This document shows positions 24,119-32,716 of a DNA stretch of 45,936 nucleotides, one piece after another. The stretch covers positions 1 to 45,936 of the forward strand of contig CALZID010000015.1 of assembly GCA_945787805.1 (NCBI GenBank), given 5' to 3'. The DNA comes from an uncultured Clostridia bacterium. GTDB lineage: Bacteria; Bacillota; Clostridia; Oscillospirales; Acutalibacteraceae. The notes beneath the pieces were generated by a model that searched no databases, had not been told where the DNA came from, and saw only the letters and a list, made by a program, of their open reading frames with translations. The translations under genes and the position numbers were made by a program. Within the stretch, counting starts at the first letter, position 1. Every line of letters starts with the position of its first letter.

Positions 24119-25525
24119 TTATTCAAGTCCGAAATATTTTTTTGCGTTGTTAAACGAAATATCTTCAACAATCTGTGAAAGAAATTCAATGTCGCAAGGA
24201 TATTTGCCTTCTTCAACCAAATCGCCTATGATTTCACATAAAATTCTTCTGAAATATTCGTGGCGGGGATATGAGAGAAAACTGCGTGAGTCTGTAACCA
24301 TACCGACAAATTTACCGAGCACGCCGAGATTTGCGAGAGCTTTCATCTGTTCTCTCATACCGTCATAGTTGTCGTTAAACCACCAAGCAGAGCCAAACTG
24401 AATTTTTGATGCCGCTTCCGTGCCCTGAAAATTGCCGAGCATTGTACCGAGCACATAATTATCCTTGGGATTAAGTGTGAAAAGTACGGTTTTCGGCAAC
24501 GAATCCTTAACTGCAAGAGAGTCAAGATAGCGAGAAAGTCCGTGCGCTAAATTATAGTCGTCAACCGAGTCAAAGCCTGTGTCGGCACCGAGCAGATTAA
24601 ACATCTTTGTGTTGTTGTTTCTCATTGCACCGAAATGCAATTCCATAACCCAACCGCGCTTTGCGTATTCCGCACCGAAAAACTGTAAAAGTGCTGTGCG
24701 ATATTGGTCTGATTCTTTAACCGTAAATGTTTCTCCGCCCTTGAGAGCTTTTGCAAAAATCATTTCTAATTCTTCGTCGGTTGCTTTTTCAAAGGGACAA
24801 TAATTCAAAGCGTGGTCACTTGCTCTGCATCCCATTTCGTCAAAGAAGCTTATTCTCTTTTCAAGGGCTGTGAGTAAATCCTTGAATGATTTTATATCCA
24901 TATCGGCAGCCTTTTCCATAGCCTTAATCCAAGGTACAAAAGCGTCAGTATCAATGAGAAATGACTTGTCGGGACGAAAAGCGGGGAGTACCTTGCATTT
25001 AAAACTCTTGTCTTCTGCCAATAGTTTGTGATACTCAAGAGTGTCTGCCGCATCATCGGTTGTGCATACACAATACACATTTGACTTTTCAATCAATTCA
25101 CGGGGAGTAAATCCGCCTGCTTCAATCTGACGGTTGCATTCTTCCCAAATTTCTTCGGCGGTAGCGCTTGAAAGCGGCTTCGTAATACCAAAATATCTTT
25201 GCAGTTCAAGATGAGTCCAATGATAAAGGGGATTACCGATGCAATAGGGTAAAGCTTCAGCGTATTTCATAAATTTTTCTTTCGGGGTGCTGTCGCCTGT
25301 GATGTATTTTTCGTCAATGCCGTAACCACGCATACCGCGCCATTTATAGTGGTCGCCGCCAAGCCAAAGCTCAGCGATATCACGGGGTTTGCGGTTCTCA
25401 TAAATCTCTTTGGGAGAAAGATGGCAATGCCAGTCAAAAATGGGGGTGTTTTTTGCACCTTTATCAAAAATTTGTTGTGCGGTTTGGGTTGTTAAAAGAA
25501 AATCGTCACCCATAAATTGTCTCAT
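24119..25525 (-). CDS. uxaC: Glucuronate (uronate) isomerase
   Basis: The 468-residue TIM-barrel enzyme of the amidohydrolase group has FDWHCHLSPKEI near residue 31 (metal His-X-His), WLGGDHYKWRGMRGYGI, VMELHFGAMRNNN and the late GKFVGMVTDSRSFLSYPRHEYFRRI. It interconverts D-glucuronate and D-fructuronate, or galacturonate and tagaturonate, at the entry to pectin and glucuronide breakdown. AAAGGTGATTTT precedes the ATG at 25525. No uxuA, uxaB, kdgK or hexuronate transporter lies beside it, so the rest of the pathway must be elsewhere. Confidence 0.96.
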   Translation of the reverse strand: MRQFMGDDFLLTTQTAQQIFDKGAKNTPIFDWHCHLSPKEIYENRKPRDIAELWLGGDHYKWRGMRGYGIDEKYITGDSTPKEKFMKYAEALPYCIGNPLYHWTHLELQRYFGITKPLSSATAEEIWEECNRQIEAGGFTPRELIEKSNVYCVCTTDDAADTLEYHKLLAEDKSFKCKVLPAFRPDKSFLIDTDAFVPWIKAMEKAADMDIKSFKDLLTALEKRISFFDEMGCRASDHALNYCPFEKATDEELEMIFAKALKGGETFTVKESDQYRTALLQFFGAEYAKRGWVMELHFGAMRNNNTKMFNLLGADTGFDSVDDYNLAHGLSRYLDSLAVKDSLPKTVLFTLNPKDNYVLGTMLGNFQGTEAASKIQFGSAWWFNDNYDGMREQMKALANLGVLGKFVGMVTDSRSFLSYPRHEYFRRILCEIIGDLVEEGKYPCDIEFLSQIVEDISFNNAKKYFGLE

Positions 25526-25657
25526 AAAATCACCTTTTTAAAAGAATAAATTTTGCGGTTTTTTCTATTTTATCACAAATTTTCCGAAAAGCATATAGAA
25601 ACTGCAAAAAATTCCTGACTTTTACAGTTTTGCTATTCTCTAACTCATAAGAAACTA

Positions 25658-25686
25658 TTGAAAAAACAGTTGTAATATGGTAGAAT
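25658..25686 (+). promoter_or_regulatory. Sigma-A promoter of yebC (and probably the glycan cluster)
   Basis: TTGAAA at 25658-25663 and TAGAAT at 25681-25686 have a 17-bp spacer, 45 bases before the yebC start. No other promoter or terminator is evident before the downstream glycosyltransferase genes. Confidence 0.78.
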
Positions 25687-25730
25687 TAGATGATTATAAA
25701 TAAAATTTTTAAACCGAGAGGTATGTTTTT

Positions 25731-26471
25731 ATGTCAGGACATTCAAAATGGAGTACAATCAAAAGAAAAAAAGAAAAAACAGATAACGCCAGAGCTAAGG
25801 TGTTCACCAAAATCGGCCGTGAAATTGCAGTTGCCGTTAAAGAAGGCGGACCGGACCCGGCAGGTAACTCAAAGCTCAAGGATGTAATCGCAAAAGCAAA
25901 GGCTGCAAATGTGCCCAATGATAATATCGACAGAATTATTAAAAAGGCGGCGGGCGAGGGCAGTGCCGACAATTACGAAGAAATCGTATATGAAGGATAC
26001 GGTCCGTCAGGTATTGCGGTTATCGTTGAAACACTTACGGACAACAGAAACAGAACAGCTGCCGATGTCCGTCACTATTTTGATAAATGTGGCGGCAATA
26101 TGGGGCAAAGCGGTTGCGTTTCATTTATGTTCAGCCGTCAAGGCGTAATCATTTTTGAAAAAGACGGAATTGACGAAGACAAGCTTATGGAAGACGCACT
26201 TGAAGCAGGTGCCGTTGACTTTATCACGGACGACGAAATCTATGATGTCAGAACAGAGCCCAATGATATGGGAGCAGTTCGTGATGACCTTGAAGCAAAG
26301 GGATATACTTTTGTTTCGGCAGAAGTGGAATATGTTCCAAGCACTTACACAGCACTTTCAAACCCTGATGATATTAAGAATATGGGCAGAATGCTCGAAA
26401 TGTTTGAAGATAATGACGATGTTCAAAATGTTTATCACAACTGGGAGAATGAAGACGATTACGAAGGCTGA
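25731..26471 (+). CDS. yebC: YebC/PmpR family protein
   Basis: The 246-residue three-domain protein has the family start [20 protein letters not shown], then [47 protein letters not shown] and [12 protein letters not shown]. It has long been annotated as a DNA-binding regulator. Recent work links the family to ribosomes stalled on proline-rich sequence; which applies here is not visible. AGAGGT serves as ribosome-binding site. It lies 28 bases ahead of the first glycosyltransferase. Confidence 0.95.
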   Translation: MSGHSKWSTIKRKKEKTDNARAKVFTKIGREIAVAVKEGGPDPAGNSKLKDVIAKAKAANVPNDNIDRIIKKAAGEGSADNYEEIVYEGYGPSGIAVIVETLTDNRNRTAADVRHYFDKCGGNMGQSGCVSFMFSRQGVIIFEKDGIDEDKLMEDALEAGAVDFITDDEIYDVRTEPNDMGAVRDDLEAKGYTFVSAEVEYVPSTYTALSNPDDIKNMGRMLEMFEDNDDVQNVYHNWENEDDYEG

Positions 26472-26499
26472 TTGATTTATCTTCAAAAGGGGTGTTAGT

Positions 26500-27687
26500 G
26501 TGAAAATTCTATTGGTTTCACAGCATTTTTATCCGGATAATTTTCGTGTGAATGACATTGCTAAAGAATTGGTATCAAAAGGTCACAGCGTAACGGTGCT
26601 CACTTCACTGCCCGACTATGCAACAGGCAAGGTTCCGGATGATTGCAAGGGGCGCAAAAACAGAAAAACGGAATGGAACGGTGTAAAGGTTATCCGCAGT
26701 TTTTCTGTTGCAAGACGAAGCGGTGTGCTTTTCAGAATGCTCAACTATGTTTCGTTCTTTGTGTCGGCAACATTAAAGGCGTTCTTTATGAAAGAAAAAT
26801 TTGATGTTGTAATGTGTTATCAAACCTCCCCCGTTCTTATGGCAAATGCCGCAAGAACTTATGCCAAGAAAAATAAAGTGCCGTTCTTCCTTTATTGCCT
26901 TGATTTGTGGCCCGAGTCACTTAAAGCATGGCATGTGGGTGAGGGCAATCCTTTGTTCACACTGATTTCTGCTTATTCAAAAGGAATTTATAACAGTGCA
27001 GACTTATTGGGTGTTACTTCTGAACCCTTTATTAAATATAATAACGAAGTTAATAATGTGCCCCTTGAAAAAATGGTTTATCTTCCGCAACACGCAGAGT
27101 CTTTAGAACTCAAAACAAAAGATTTTGACGGTAAAACAGTTTTTGCCTTTGGCGGAAATATCGGCAGTGTGCAGAATATCGAGTGCATTATTCGTGCGGT
27201 TGCAAAAATAAAAGATACAGAGAATTATTCTGTTGAGATTTACGGCGACGGAAGTGAGCTTGAAAATTGCAAAAAATTATCAGCCGAGCTTGGTACGGAT
27301 GAAAAAATCACTTTCTTCGGCCGTGTCGATTGGGCAACACTCAAAGAAAAGTATGAAAATGTTGACGCTTTCTTGCTCACATTAAAGCCCGAAGGCATTA
27401 TCGGACAAACTATTCCCGCAAAATTACAGGAATATATGTCCGGTGCAAGACCTATTATAGCATCTATTGAAGGTGCCGCAGAAAAAGTGATTAAAGAGTC
27501 AGAATGCGGAATTTGTGTAGCGGCGGATGACAGTGATGCACTGGCGGCTGCAATGCAAGATTTCGTTCAAAACAGAGAGAAATATGCCCTTTGCGGTGAA
27601 AACGGAAAGAAATACTTTACAGAGCATTTTACACGGGAAAAATTCATTGCGGACCTTGAAGGTTATTTTGAGAGCATTATGAAATAA
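26500..27687 (+). CDS. Glycosyltransferase family 4 (WbuB-like)
   Basis: The 395-residue GT-B enzyme has the N-terminal LLVSQHFYPDNFRVNDIAKE, LYCLDLWPESLKAW, and a C-terminal nucleotide-sugar domain with FAFGGNIGSVQNIE and the PEGIIGQTIPAKLQEYMSGARP region. Family members add GlcNAc- or fucosamine-type sugars to lipid-linked O-units; the sugar cannot be read from the sequence. The start is GTG at 26500, supported by AAAAGGGGTG. It opens the surface-glycan cluster and has no signal peptide, so it should act at the cytoplasmic face of the membrane. Confidence 0.9.
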   Translation: MKILLVSQHFYPDNFRVNDIAKELVSKGHSVTVLTSLPDYATGKVPDDCKGRKNRKTEWNGVKVIRSFSVARRSGVLFRMLNYVSFFVSATLKAFFMKEKFDVVMCYQTSPVLMANAARTYAKKNKVPFFLYCLDLWPESLKAWHVGEGNPLFTLISAYSKGIYNSADLLGVTSEPFIKYNNEVNNVPLEKMVYLPQHAESLELKTKDFDGKTVFAFGGNIGSVQNIECIIRAVAKIKDTENYSVEIYGDGSELENCKKLSAELGTDEKITFFGRVDWATLKEKYENVDAFLLTLKPEGIIGQTIPAKLQEYMSGARPIIASIEGAAEKVIKESECGICVAADDSDALAAAMQDFVQNREKYALCGENGKKYFTEHFTREKFIADLEGYFESIMK

Positions 27688-27699
27688 TTGGTGAAAATT

Positions 27700-28881
27700 A
27701 TGAAGGTTTTTCAAATAAATTCAACCTGCGGTTACGGCAGTACGGGCAGAATTGCAGTCCAAATACAAAAAGAAGTTGAGAATAACGGCGGCGAGGGCAT
27801 TATTGCTTTCGGCAGAAACAATGCTCCCGACGGCGTAAATTCATACAGAATAGGCTCCGACCTTGATGTTAAGCTTCACGGTGCCCTTTCAAGAATTACA
27901 GACAGACAAGGCTTTTATTCAAGCGGTGCAACCAAAAAACTTATTGAGAAAATTAAAGACTATAACCCCGATATTATTCATCTTCACAATATTCACGGAT
28001 ATTATCTCAATGTGAAAATGCTTTTTGACTTTCTCGCAGAGTATGGCAAACCGATAGTATGGACTTTGCATGACTGCTGGGCATTTACGGGGCATTGTGC
28101 ACATTTTGTATCCGCCGATTGTGAAAAGTGGAAAAACGGTTGTTATTCTTGCCCCTTAAAAAAAGAGTATCCCGCAAGTCTTGTAATGGATAACTCGAAA
28201 AAGAATTATAATGACAAGAAAAACCTTTTTACAAGGCCTAAAAATATTACACTCGTAACACCGTCAAAGTGGTTGGGTGATTTTGTCAAAGACTCGTTTT
28301 TAGGGAAGTACCCTGAAAAAGTCATAAATAACGGTATCGATATTGGCGTTTTTAAGCCTACTCAAAGCGATTTTAAAAAGAAATATGAAATTGAAGATAA
28401 AAAGATAATACTTGGTGTCACAAATGTTTGGACAGATAAGAAAGGTCTTCACGATTTTTATAAACTTAGCGAAATGATAGACAATGACTATAAAGTCGTA
28501 CTTGTAGGTTTAACAGATGCTCAACTTACCGAGTTGCCGAAAGGTATTATCGGAATAAAAAGAACAAGCAGCATAAAAGAACTTGCTGAAATATATACTG
28601 CGGCAGATGTTTTTGTGAACGCAACTTATGAAGATAATTACCCTACAACAAACCTTGAAGCAATTTCTTGCGGTACTCCGGTTATCACATACAATACGGG
28701 CGGAAGTCCCGAAAGCGTTACTGAGGGTAACGGATTTTGTGTGCCTCAGGGTGATATAAATGCACTGTGCGAAGCGATAAAAAAAGCCGACGGATGCAAA
28801 AACTTCGATGCTCAGGCATTTGACGCTTCGTCAAAATATAAAGAATATGTTGAATTATACATGGAATTGATAGGTGACTGA
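27700..28881 (+). CDS. Glycosyltransferase family 4
   Basis: The 393-residue protein has VFQINSTCGYGSTGRIAVQI at the start (donor/acceptor loop), WTLHDCWAFTGHCAHF with a Cys-rich patch (CEKWKNGCYSCP) typical of one EPS transferase group, and VNATYEDNYPTTNLEAISCG, the GT4 EX7E-type region. It probably extends the repeat unit. The ATG at 27700 has GGTGAAAATT before it; a TTG at 27688 is less likely. It starts 12 bases after the previous stop and ends so that licD begins one base later. Confidence 0.9.
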   Translation: MKVFQINSTCGYGSTGRIAVQIQKEVENNGGEGIIAFGRNNAPDGVNSYRIGSDLDVKLHGALSRITDRQGFYSSGATKKLIEKIKDYNPDIIHLHNIHGYYLNVKMLFDFLAEYGKPIVWTLHDCWAFTGHCAHFVSADCEKWKNGCYSCPLKKEYPASLVMDNSKKNYNDKKNLFTRPKNITLVTPSKWLGDFVKDSFLGKYPEKVINNGIDIGVFKPTQSDFKKKYEIEDKKIILGVTNVWTDKKGLHDFYKLSEMIDNDYKVVLVGLTDAQLTELPKGIIGIKRTSSIKELAEIYTAADVFVNATYEDNYPTTNLEAISCGTPVITYNTGGSPESVTEGNGFCVPQGDINALCEAIKKADGCKNFDAQAFDASSKYKEYVELYMELIGD

Positions 28882-28882
28882 T

Positions 28883-29713
28883 ATGGAAAATTTTGATTAT
28901 TTACCGAAACTTCATAACTGTCAATTAATTATTGCAAGAGAAATAAAGAGAATTTGCGACGAAAACAATATCAAATATTTTATTATTGCAGGTACTCTTT
29001 TAGGCGCCGTTCGTCACGGCGGATTTATTCCGTGGGACGACGATATGGATATAGGAATGCTCCGTAATGACTATGAACGCTTCATTTCTGCGGCAAAAAC
29101 GGAACTTGGCGAAGATTTCTTTTTACAAACAACGGAAACCGATGAAAACTACGGACTGCCTTTTGCAAAAATTCTGCTTAATGATACTGTGCTTGTTGAA
29201 GCTTCTGCCGGCAGTAACGCAAAAAAAGGTATTTTTGTTGATGTGTTCCCGTTTGATGTTGCACCGGAAAATGCGGATAACAGAGAGAAACACAATAAGC
29301 AGACCTATTTTTATAAAAGACTTTTACTTGCAAAACTCAATTACAAAGTCTGCGGCGAAAAGGACTATGTTAAAAAAGCGGTTTATTCCGCATTAAAGGT
29401 AATGGCAAGTGCTTACTCTCACGATAAACTTTGTGAAAAATTAGAAAATGAAATCACAAAGTATAACGGTGAAAAATCAACAGAAATTGTAAATATCGGC
29501 GGTGCTTACGGCTATAAAAAAGAAACAATCAAAAGCCGTTGGGTTGACGAAACGGTTGAAATCCCCTTTGAAGATATGACAATTTCCGCACCGAAAGAAT
29601 ATATTGAATATCTTGAATCTTTTTACGGCGATTATATGACCCCGCCTCCCGAAGACAAAAGATATAACCGACACAGTGTTGTGGAACTTGACTTTGGAAA
29701 ATATTCCGATTAA
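28883..29713 (+). CDS. LicD family phosphotransferase
   Basis: The 276-residue protein shows the LicD/fukutin core: IAGTLLGAVRHGGFIPWDDD with the continuing MDIGML, then FVDVFPFDVAP and the closing YGDYMTPPPEDKR. Such enzymes transfer a phospho-alcohol from a CDP donor (choline, glycerol or ribitol) to a glycan. The next gene makes CDP-glycerol and no choline genes are present, so glycerol phosphate is the likely group (inference). The ATG at 28883 has AGGTGACTGAT upstream. Confidence 0.92.
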   Translation: MENFDYLPKLHNCQLIIAREIKRICDENNIKYFIIAGTLLGAVRHGGFIPWDDDMDIGMLRNDYERFISAAKTELGEDFFLQTTETDENYGLPFAKILLNDTVLVEASAGSNAKKGIFVDVFPFDVAPENADNREKHNKQTYFYKRLLLAKLNYKVCGEKDYVKKAVYSALKVMASAYSHDKLCEKLENEITKYNGEKSTEIVNIGGAYGYKKETIKSRWVDETVEIPFEDMTISAPKEYIEYLESFYGDYMTPPPEDKRYNRHSVVELDFGKYSD

Positions 29714-29725
29714 AGGAGTAAAAAT

Positions 29726-30115
29726 ATGAAAAAAGTAATTACATACGGTACATTTGACCTGCTTCATTACGGTCACATTCAGTTGTTGCGCCGTGCAAAA
29801 GAATACGGCGACTATCTTGTTGTGGCATTGTCAACAGATGAGTTTAACTGGAATGCAAAACAGAAAAAATGTTATTTCAGTTATGAACAGAGAAAAATGC
29901 TCCTTGAGTCAATCAGATATGTTGACCTGGTTATTCCCGAAGAAAACTGGGAGCAAAAAGTCTCAGATGTTCAGGAATTCAAAATTGATACTTTCGTAAT
30001 GGGCAATGACTGGGAGGGCAAATTCGATTTTCTCAAAGACTACTGCGATGTTGTATATTTGCCGAGGACTCCCGAAATTTCAACAACGCAAATCAAAAAG
30101 GATTTGGGAAAATAA
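29726..30115 (+). CDS. tagD: Glycerol-3-phosphate cytidylyltransferase
   Basis: The 129-residue nucleotidyltransferase has YGTFDLLHYGHIQLLRRAKE (HXGH motif), LSTDEFNWNAKQKKCYFSYE with the EQR segment, and the C-terminal RTPEISTTQIKKDLG. The length and motifs are those of TagD/TarD, which makes CDP-glycerol from CTP and sn-glycerol 3-phosphate. A strong AAAGGAG site precedes it. No TagF polymerase lies near, so a poly(glycerol phosphate) teichoic acid is less likely than decoration of a glycan by the adjacent LicD enzyme. Confidence 0.95.
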   Translation: MKKVITYGTFDLLHYGHIQLLRRAKEYGDYLVVALSTDEFNWNAKQKKCYFSYEQRKMLLESIRYVDLVIPEENWEQKVSDVQEFKIDTFVMGNDWEGKFDFLKDYCDVVYLPRTPEISTTQIKKDLGK

Positions 30116-30117
30116 AA

Positions 30118-31218
30118 ATGAAAAGAATTCTAATTTTCGCACCTACGGCACCTACAAGCGGTATAACGCAGTATGTGCTTAACATACTCGGCAAAATGGA
30201 CTCTAAGGATATAAGATTTGATATTTTGTCATTTCGTAATGAGCGCTTGAAAAAATGGGCGGAGAAACACGGCGGCGAGTATTTTGAATTTGATATTTCA
30301 ATGTATAAGCATCCCGTTTTATACAGAAAGTTTTTGAAAGAGGTTTTTTCAAGAGAGTACGATGTTGTTCATTACAATATTTCTACAATTTCAACGCTTT
30401 TAATTTTCAAATATGCAAAGAAATATTCAAATGCTCGGCTGATTGTTCATTCTCATGCATGCTCGATTGAAGCTCAATCCAAACTGCGATATATTGTGTT
30501 TGATTATGTTCACAAGTTTTTGCGTGCTTTTGCAAATCGTTACTCTGATTACAAATGTGCCTGCTCCGTTCTTGCCGCAGAGTGGATGTACGGTAAGAAC
30601 GCGGCAAAGAACGCAATAATTCTTAATAATGCCATTGATATTGAAAAATTTTCTTATAATGAAAATTACAGAAATGAGTTAAGAGAAGAACTGGGAATAA
30701 AAACAAAATATATTTTGGGACATATTGGGCGTTTTGCCGTTCCTAAAAATCACAGTTTTATTCTTGATGTTTTTGCAGAGTTGTTGAAAAGAAATGAAGA
30801 TTGTACACTCGTTTTAATAGGCAACGGCGAACTTGAAAACCAAATTAAGCAAAAAGCAAAAGAACTAAAAATTGAAAACAGTGTGATTTTCATAGACTTT
30901 CAGGAAGATATTTACATATATTATTCCCTGTTCGATTTATTCGTAATGCCGTCTTTATTTGAGGGGTTGCCCATAACTCTTGTGGAGGCACAGGCAAATG
31001 GCTTATCTTCACTTGTCAGTGACGCAATCACCCGTGAAAGTGATTTAACAGGGTTGGTTGAGTTCTATTCGCTTGAAAACGGCAGTGACAAATGGGCAGA
31101 AAAGATAAACGAAAAACTTGGCTTCGTGGGCAGAATTGACACTGCGAAAATGATTGAGGAAAGAGGATTTTCATTAAAAAGTCAGGCAGAAATACTTAAC
31201 AGCCTGTTTTTTAACTGA
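30118..31218 (+). CDS. Glycosyltransferase family 4 (capsule/EPS type)
   Basis: The 366-residue GT-B enzyme has IFAPTAPTSGITQYVLNIL at the start, HYNISTISTLLIF, ARLIVHSHACSIE, and a Rossmann-like second half with GHIGRFAVPKNHSFILDVFA and the EX7E region in VMPSLFEGLPITLVEAQANG. The sugar is unknown. It is spaced two bases from tagD and 17 bases from the polymerase gene, so it belongs to the same transcript. Confidence 0.9.
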   Translation: MKRILIFAPTAPTSGITQYVLNILGKMDSKDIRFDILSFRNERLKKWAEKHGGEYFEFDISMYKHPVLYRKFLKEVFSREYDVVHYNISTISTLLIFKYAKKYSNARLIVHSHACSIEAQSKLRYIVFDYVHKFLRAFANRYSDYKCACSVLAAEWMYGKNAAKNAIILNNAIDIEKFSYNENYRNELREELGIKTKYILGHIGRFAVPKNHSFILDVFAELLKRNEDCTLVLIGNGELENQIKQKAKELKIENSVIFIDFQEDIYIYYSLFDLFVMPSLFEGLPITLVEAQANGLSSLVSDAITRESDLTGLVEFYSLENGSDKWAEKINEKLGFVGRIDTAKMIEERGFSLKSQAEILNSLFFN

Positions 31219-31235
31219 TTTGAGGGATTTTGGAT

Positions 31236-32711
31236 ATGGTAAAGAAAATATCAAATATTGTTTTCAATGTTTTTTATTATAAAGTTGCATTAATGTTTTT
31301 CCTTATACCCACCATTCTCGTGTATTGCGTGAGTTTCAGTTACAAACCATTGTTTTTTATGATGGGCTGGGGTGCGGTAATTTGTCTTTATGACCTTTTT
31401 GTAAGACGGAATTTTGTAAAAGCAAGGGGAATGCTCTGGCTGATTGGATTTTTATCCGTATTTGCCCTGGCGGTTGTTTTGAATTATAAAATAGACTTTT
31501 CCCTTAACTTTTCAAGCTGGGCATATTGTGTAATCGCTTTGTTTCTGTTATATCCCGATTCCGCAACAAAAGATAAGCAAACTGCCCTTAAAGAACTGTC
31601 CGTAATAAATAATGTGTATATTGGAATGACTACCGTCTTTTCAACAATATCGTTGGGAATGTTTGTATGCCTTTACGGAAAAAGAATTCAGTACGGCGAC
31701 CAAACTTATTCAATAGGCTGGGATTTTAACAGACTTTTCGGCGTATATTCAAATACAGGATATATGATAACCGCAATAGGTCTTGCAATAATCGTTATTC
31801 AGATTATTGTTGTTAAGGCAAAAAGCGGCAAAATCAAAAAGCCCTATATGGCATTTTTAATATATACGGCAGTGGTTAATTACTTCTCAATGTGTTTGGA
31901 AAATGCAAAGGGCGCATTTATTTCATTGGCAGGTTTTGCGGCAATACTCGCTTTCTTTGCCGTATTCAGATTTATGTATAAAAAAGGCAAAAAAGCAGTT
32001 GTGGGTTATGCGGTTTCGATTTTCAGCGCTGCCATGGCGGTTGTATTGCTGTTCGGCTCAATTTATGCAATTCGCCCTGTTCTTGCCTATGTTCCCGTTG
32101 TATATCATGACCTTGGCGGAAAATATTATAACGAAGATGACAAGCAAAACGAGAATCCCGACGGTTCTGAGGACGAAGATGAAAAAGAACACAGCGGAAT
32201 TGATATTGACCGTGATATTCCCGAAGAATACGGCTTTTTAACAGGCAGAACAATAATATGGAGATTCGGTATTCAGGAATTTTTGAAAAAACCGATTTTC
32301 GGTCACGGGCCTCAGTCCCACAGAGCATATTTTGTTGTGGATAACTATTTAAGACATTTCCACAACCTTATTATTCAGACTATCGTCAGTGTTGGCACGG
32401 TCGGTTCGGTATTTATTTTCGGTTTCTTTATCACGGTTTTCCTGTTCCTTTTGATAAAACTTCTTAAAAAAGGAAGAAGCGATGAGGATGGATATTTTGT
32501 TGGAGCGGTAATTCTTGCATTTTTGGGAATGTTGTTAATAAACAGTATGGCGGAAGTAACAGTGCTGTTCATTACTAAATTCGCAATGTTCCTTTTCTGG
32601 ATGTATATCGGTTATATTCAGGCATTTGTTGAAAGCGATAAAAAGCCGAAAGGAACAGTATTCCTTGAAAGTGTCAATGATAAAATTAACGGTATTTTTA
32701 AGAAAAAATAA
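31236..32711 (+). CDS. O-antigen polymerase/ligase-like membrane protein (Wzy type)
   Basis: The 491-residue protein has about ten to twelve membrane spans. A long acidic outer loop (near residues 297-330, with NPDGSEDEDEKEHSGID) is followed by FLKKPIFGHGPQSHRAYF and NYLRHFHNLIIQTIVSVGTV, the G-H-G and H-N-X-X-I-Q pattern of the Wzy_C/O-antigen ligase family. It would polymerise lipid-linked repeat units outside the membrane. The ATG at 31236 has GAGGG at 31222-31226; a TTG at 31230 is too close to that site. Its position between transferases and flippase fits. Confidence 0.88.
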   Translation: MVKKISNIVFNVFYYKVALMFFLIPTILVYCVSFSYKPLFFMMGWGAVICLYDLFVRRNFVKARGMLWLIGFLSVFALAVVLNYKIDFSLNFSSWAYCVIALFLLYPDSATKDKQTALKELSVINNVYIGMTTVFSTISLGMFVCLYGKRIQYGDQTYSIGWDFNRLFGVYSNTGYMITAIGLAIIVIQIIVVKAKSGKIKKPYMAFLIYTAVVNYFSMCLENAKGAFISLAGFAAILAFFAVFRFMYKKGKKAVVGYAVSIFSAAMAVVLLFGSIYAIRPVLAYVPVVYHDLGGKYYNEDDKQNENPDGSEDEDEKEHSGIDIDRDIPEEYGFLTGRTIIWRFGIQEFLKKPIFGHGPQSHRAYFVVDNYLRHFHNLIIQTIVSVGTVGSVFIFGFFITVFLFLLIKLLKKGRSDEDGYFVGAVILAFLGMLLINSMAEVTVLFITKFAMFLFWMYIGYIQAFVESDKKPKGTVFLESVNDKINGIFKKK

Positions 32712-32716
32712 GTTTT

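Noticed and set aside
24119-25525. Hexuronate utilisation cluster around uxaC
   Set aside because: Only uxaC is present. Its neighbours belong to the his operon and to yebC, so no cluster can be claimed.
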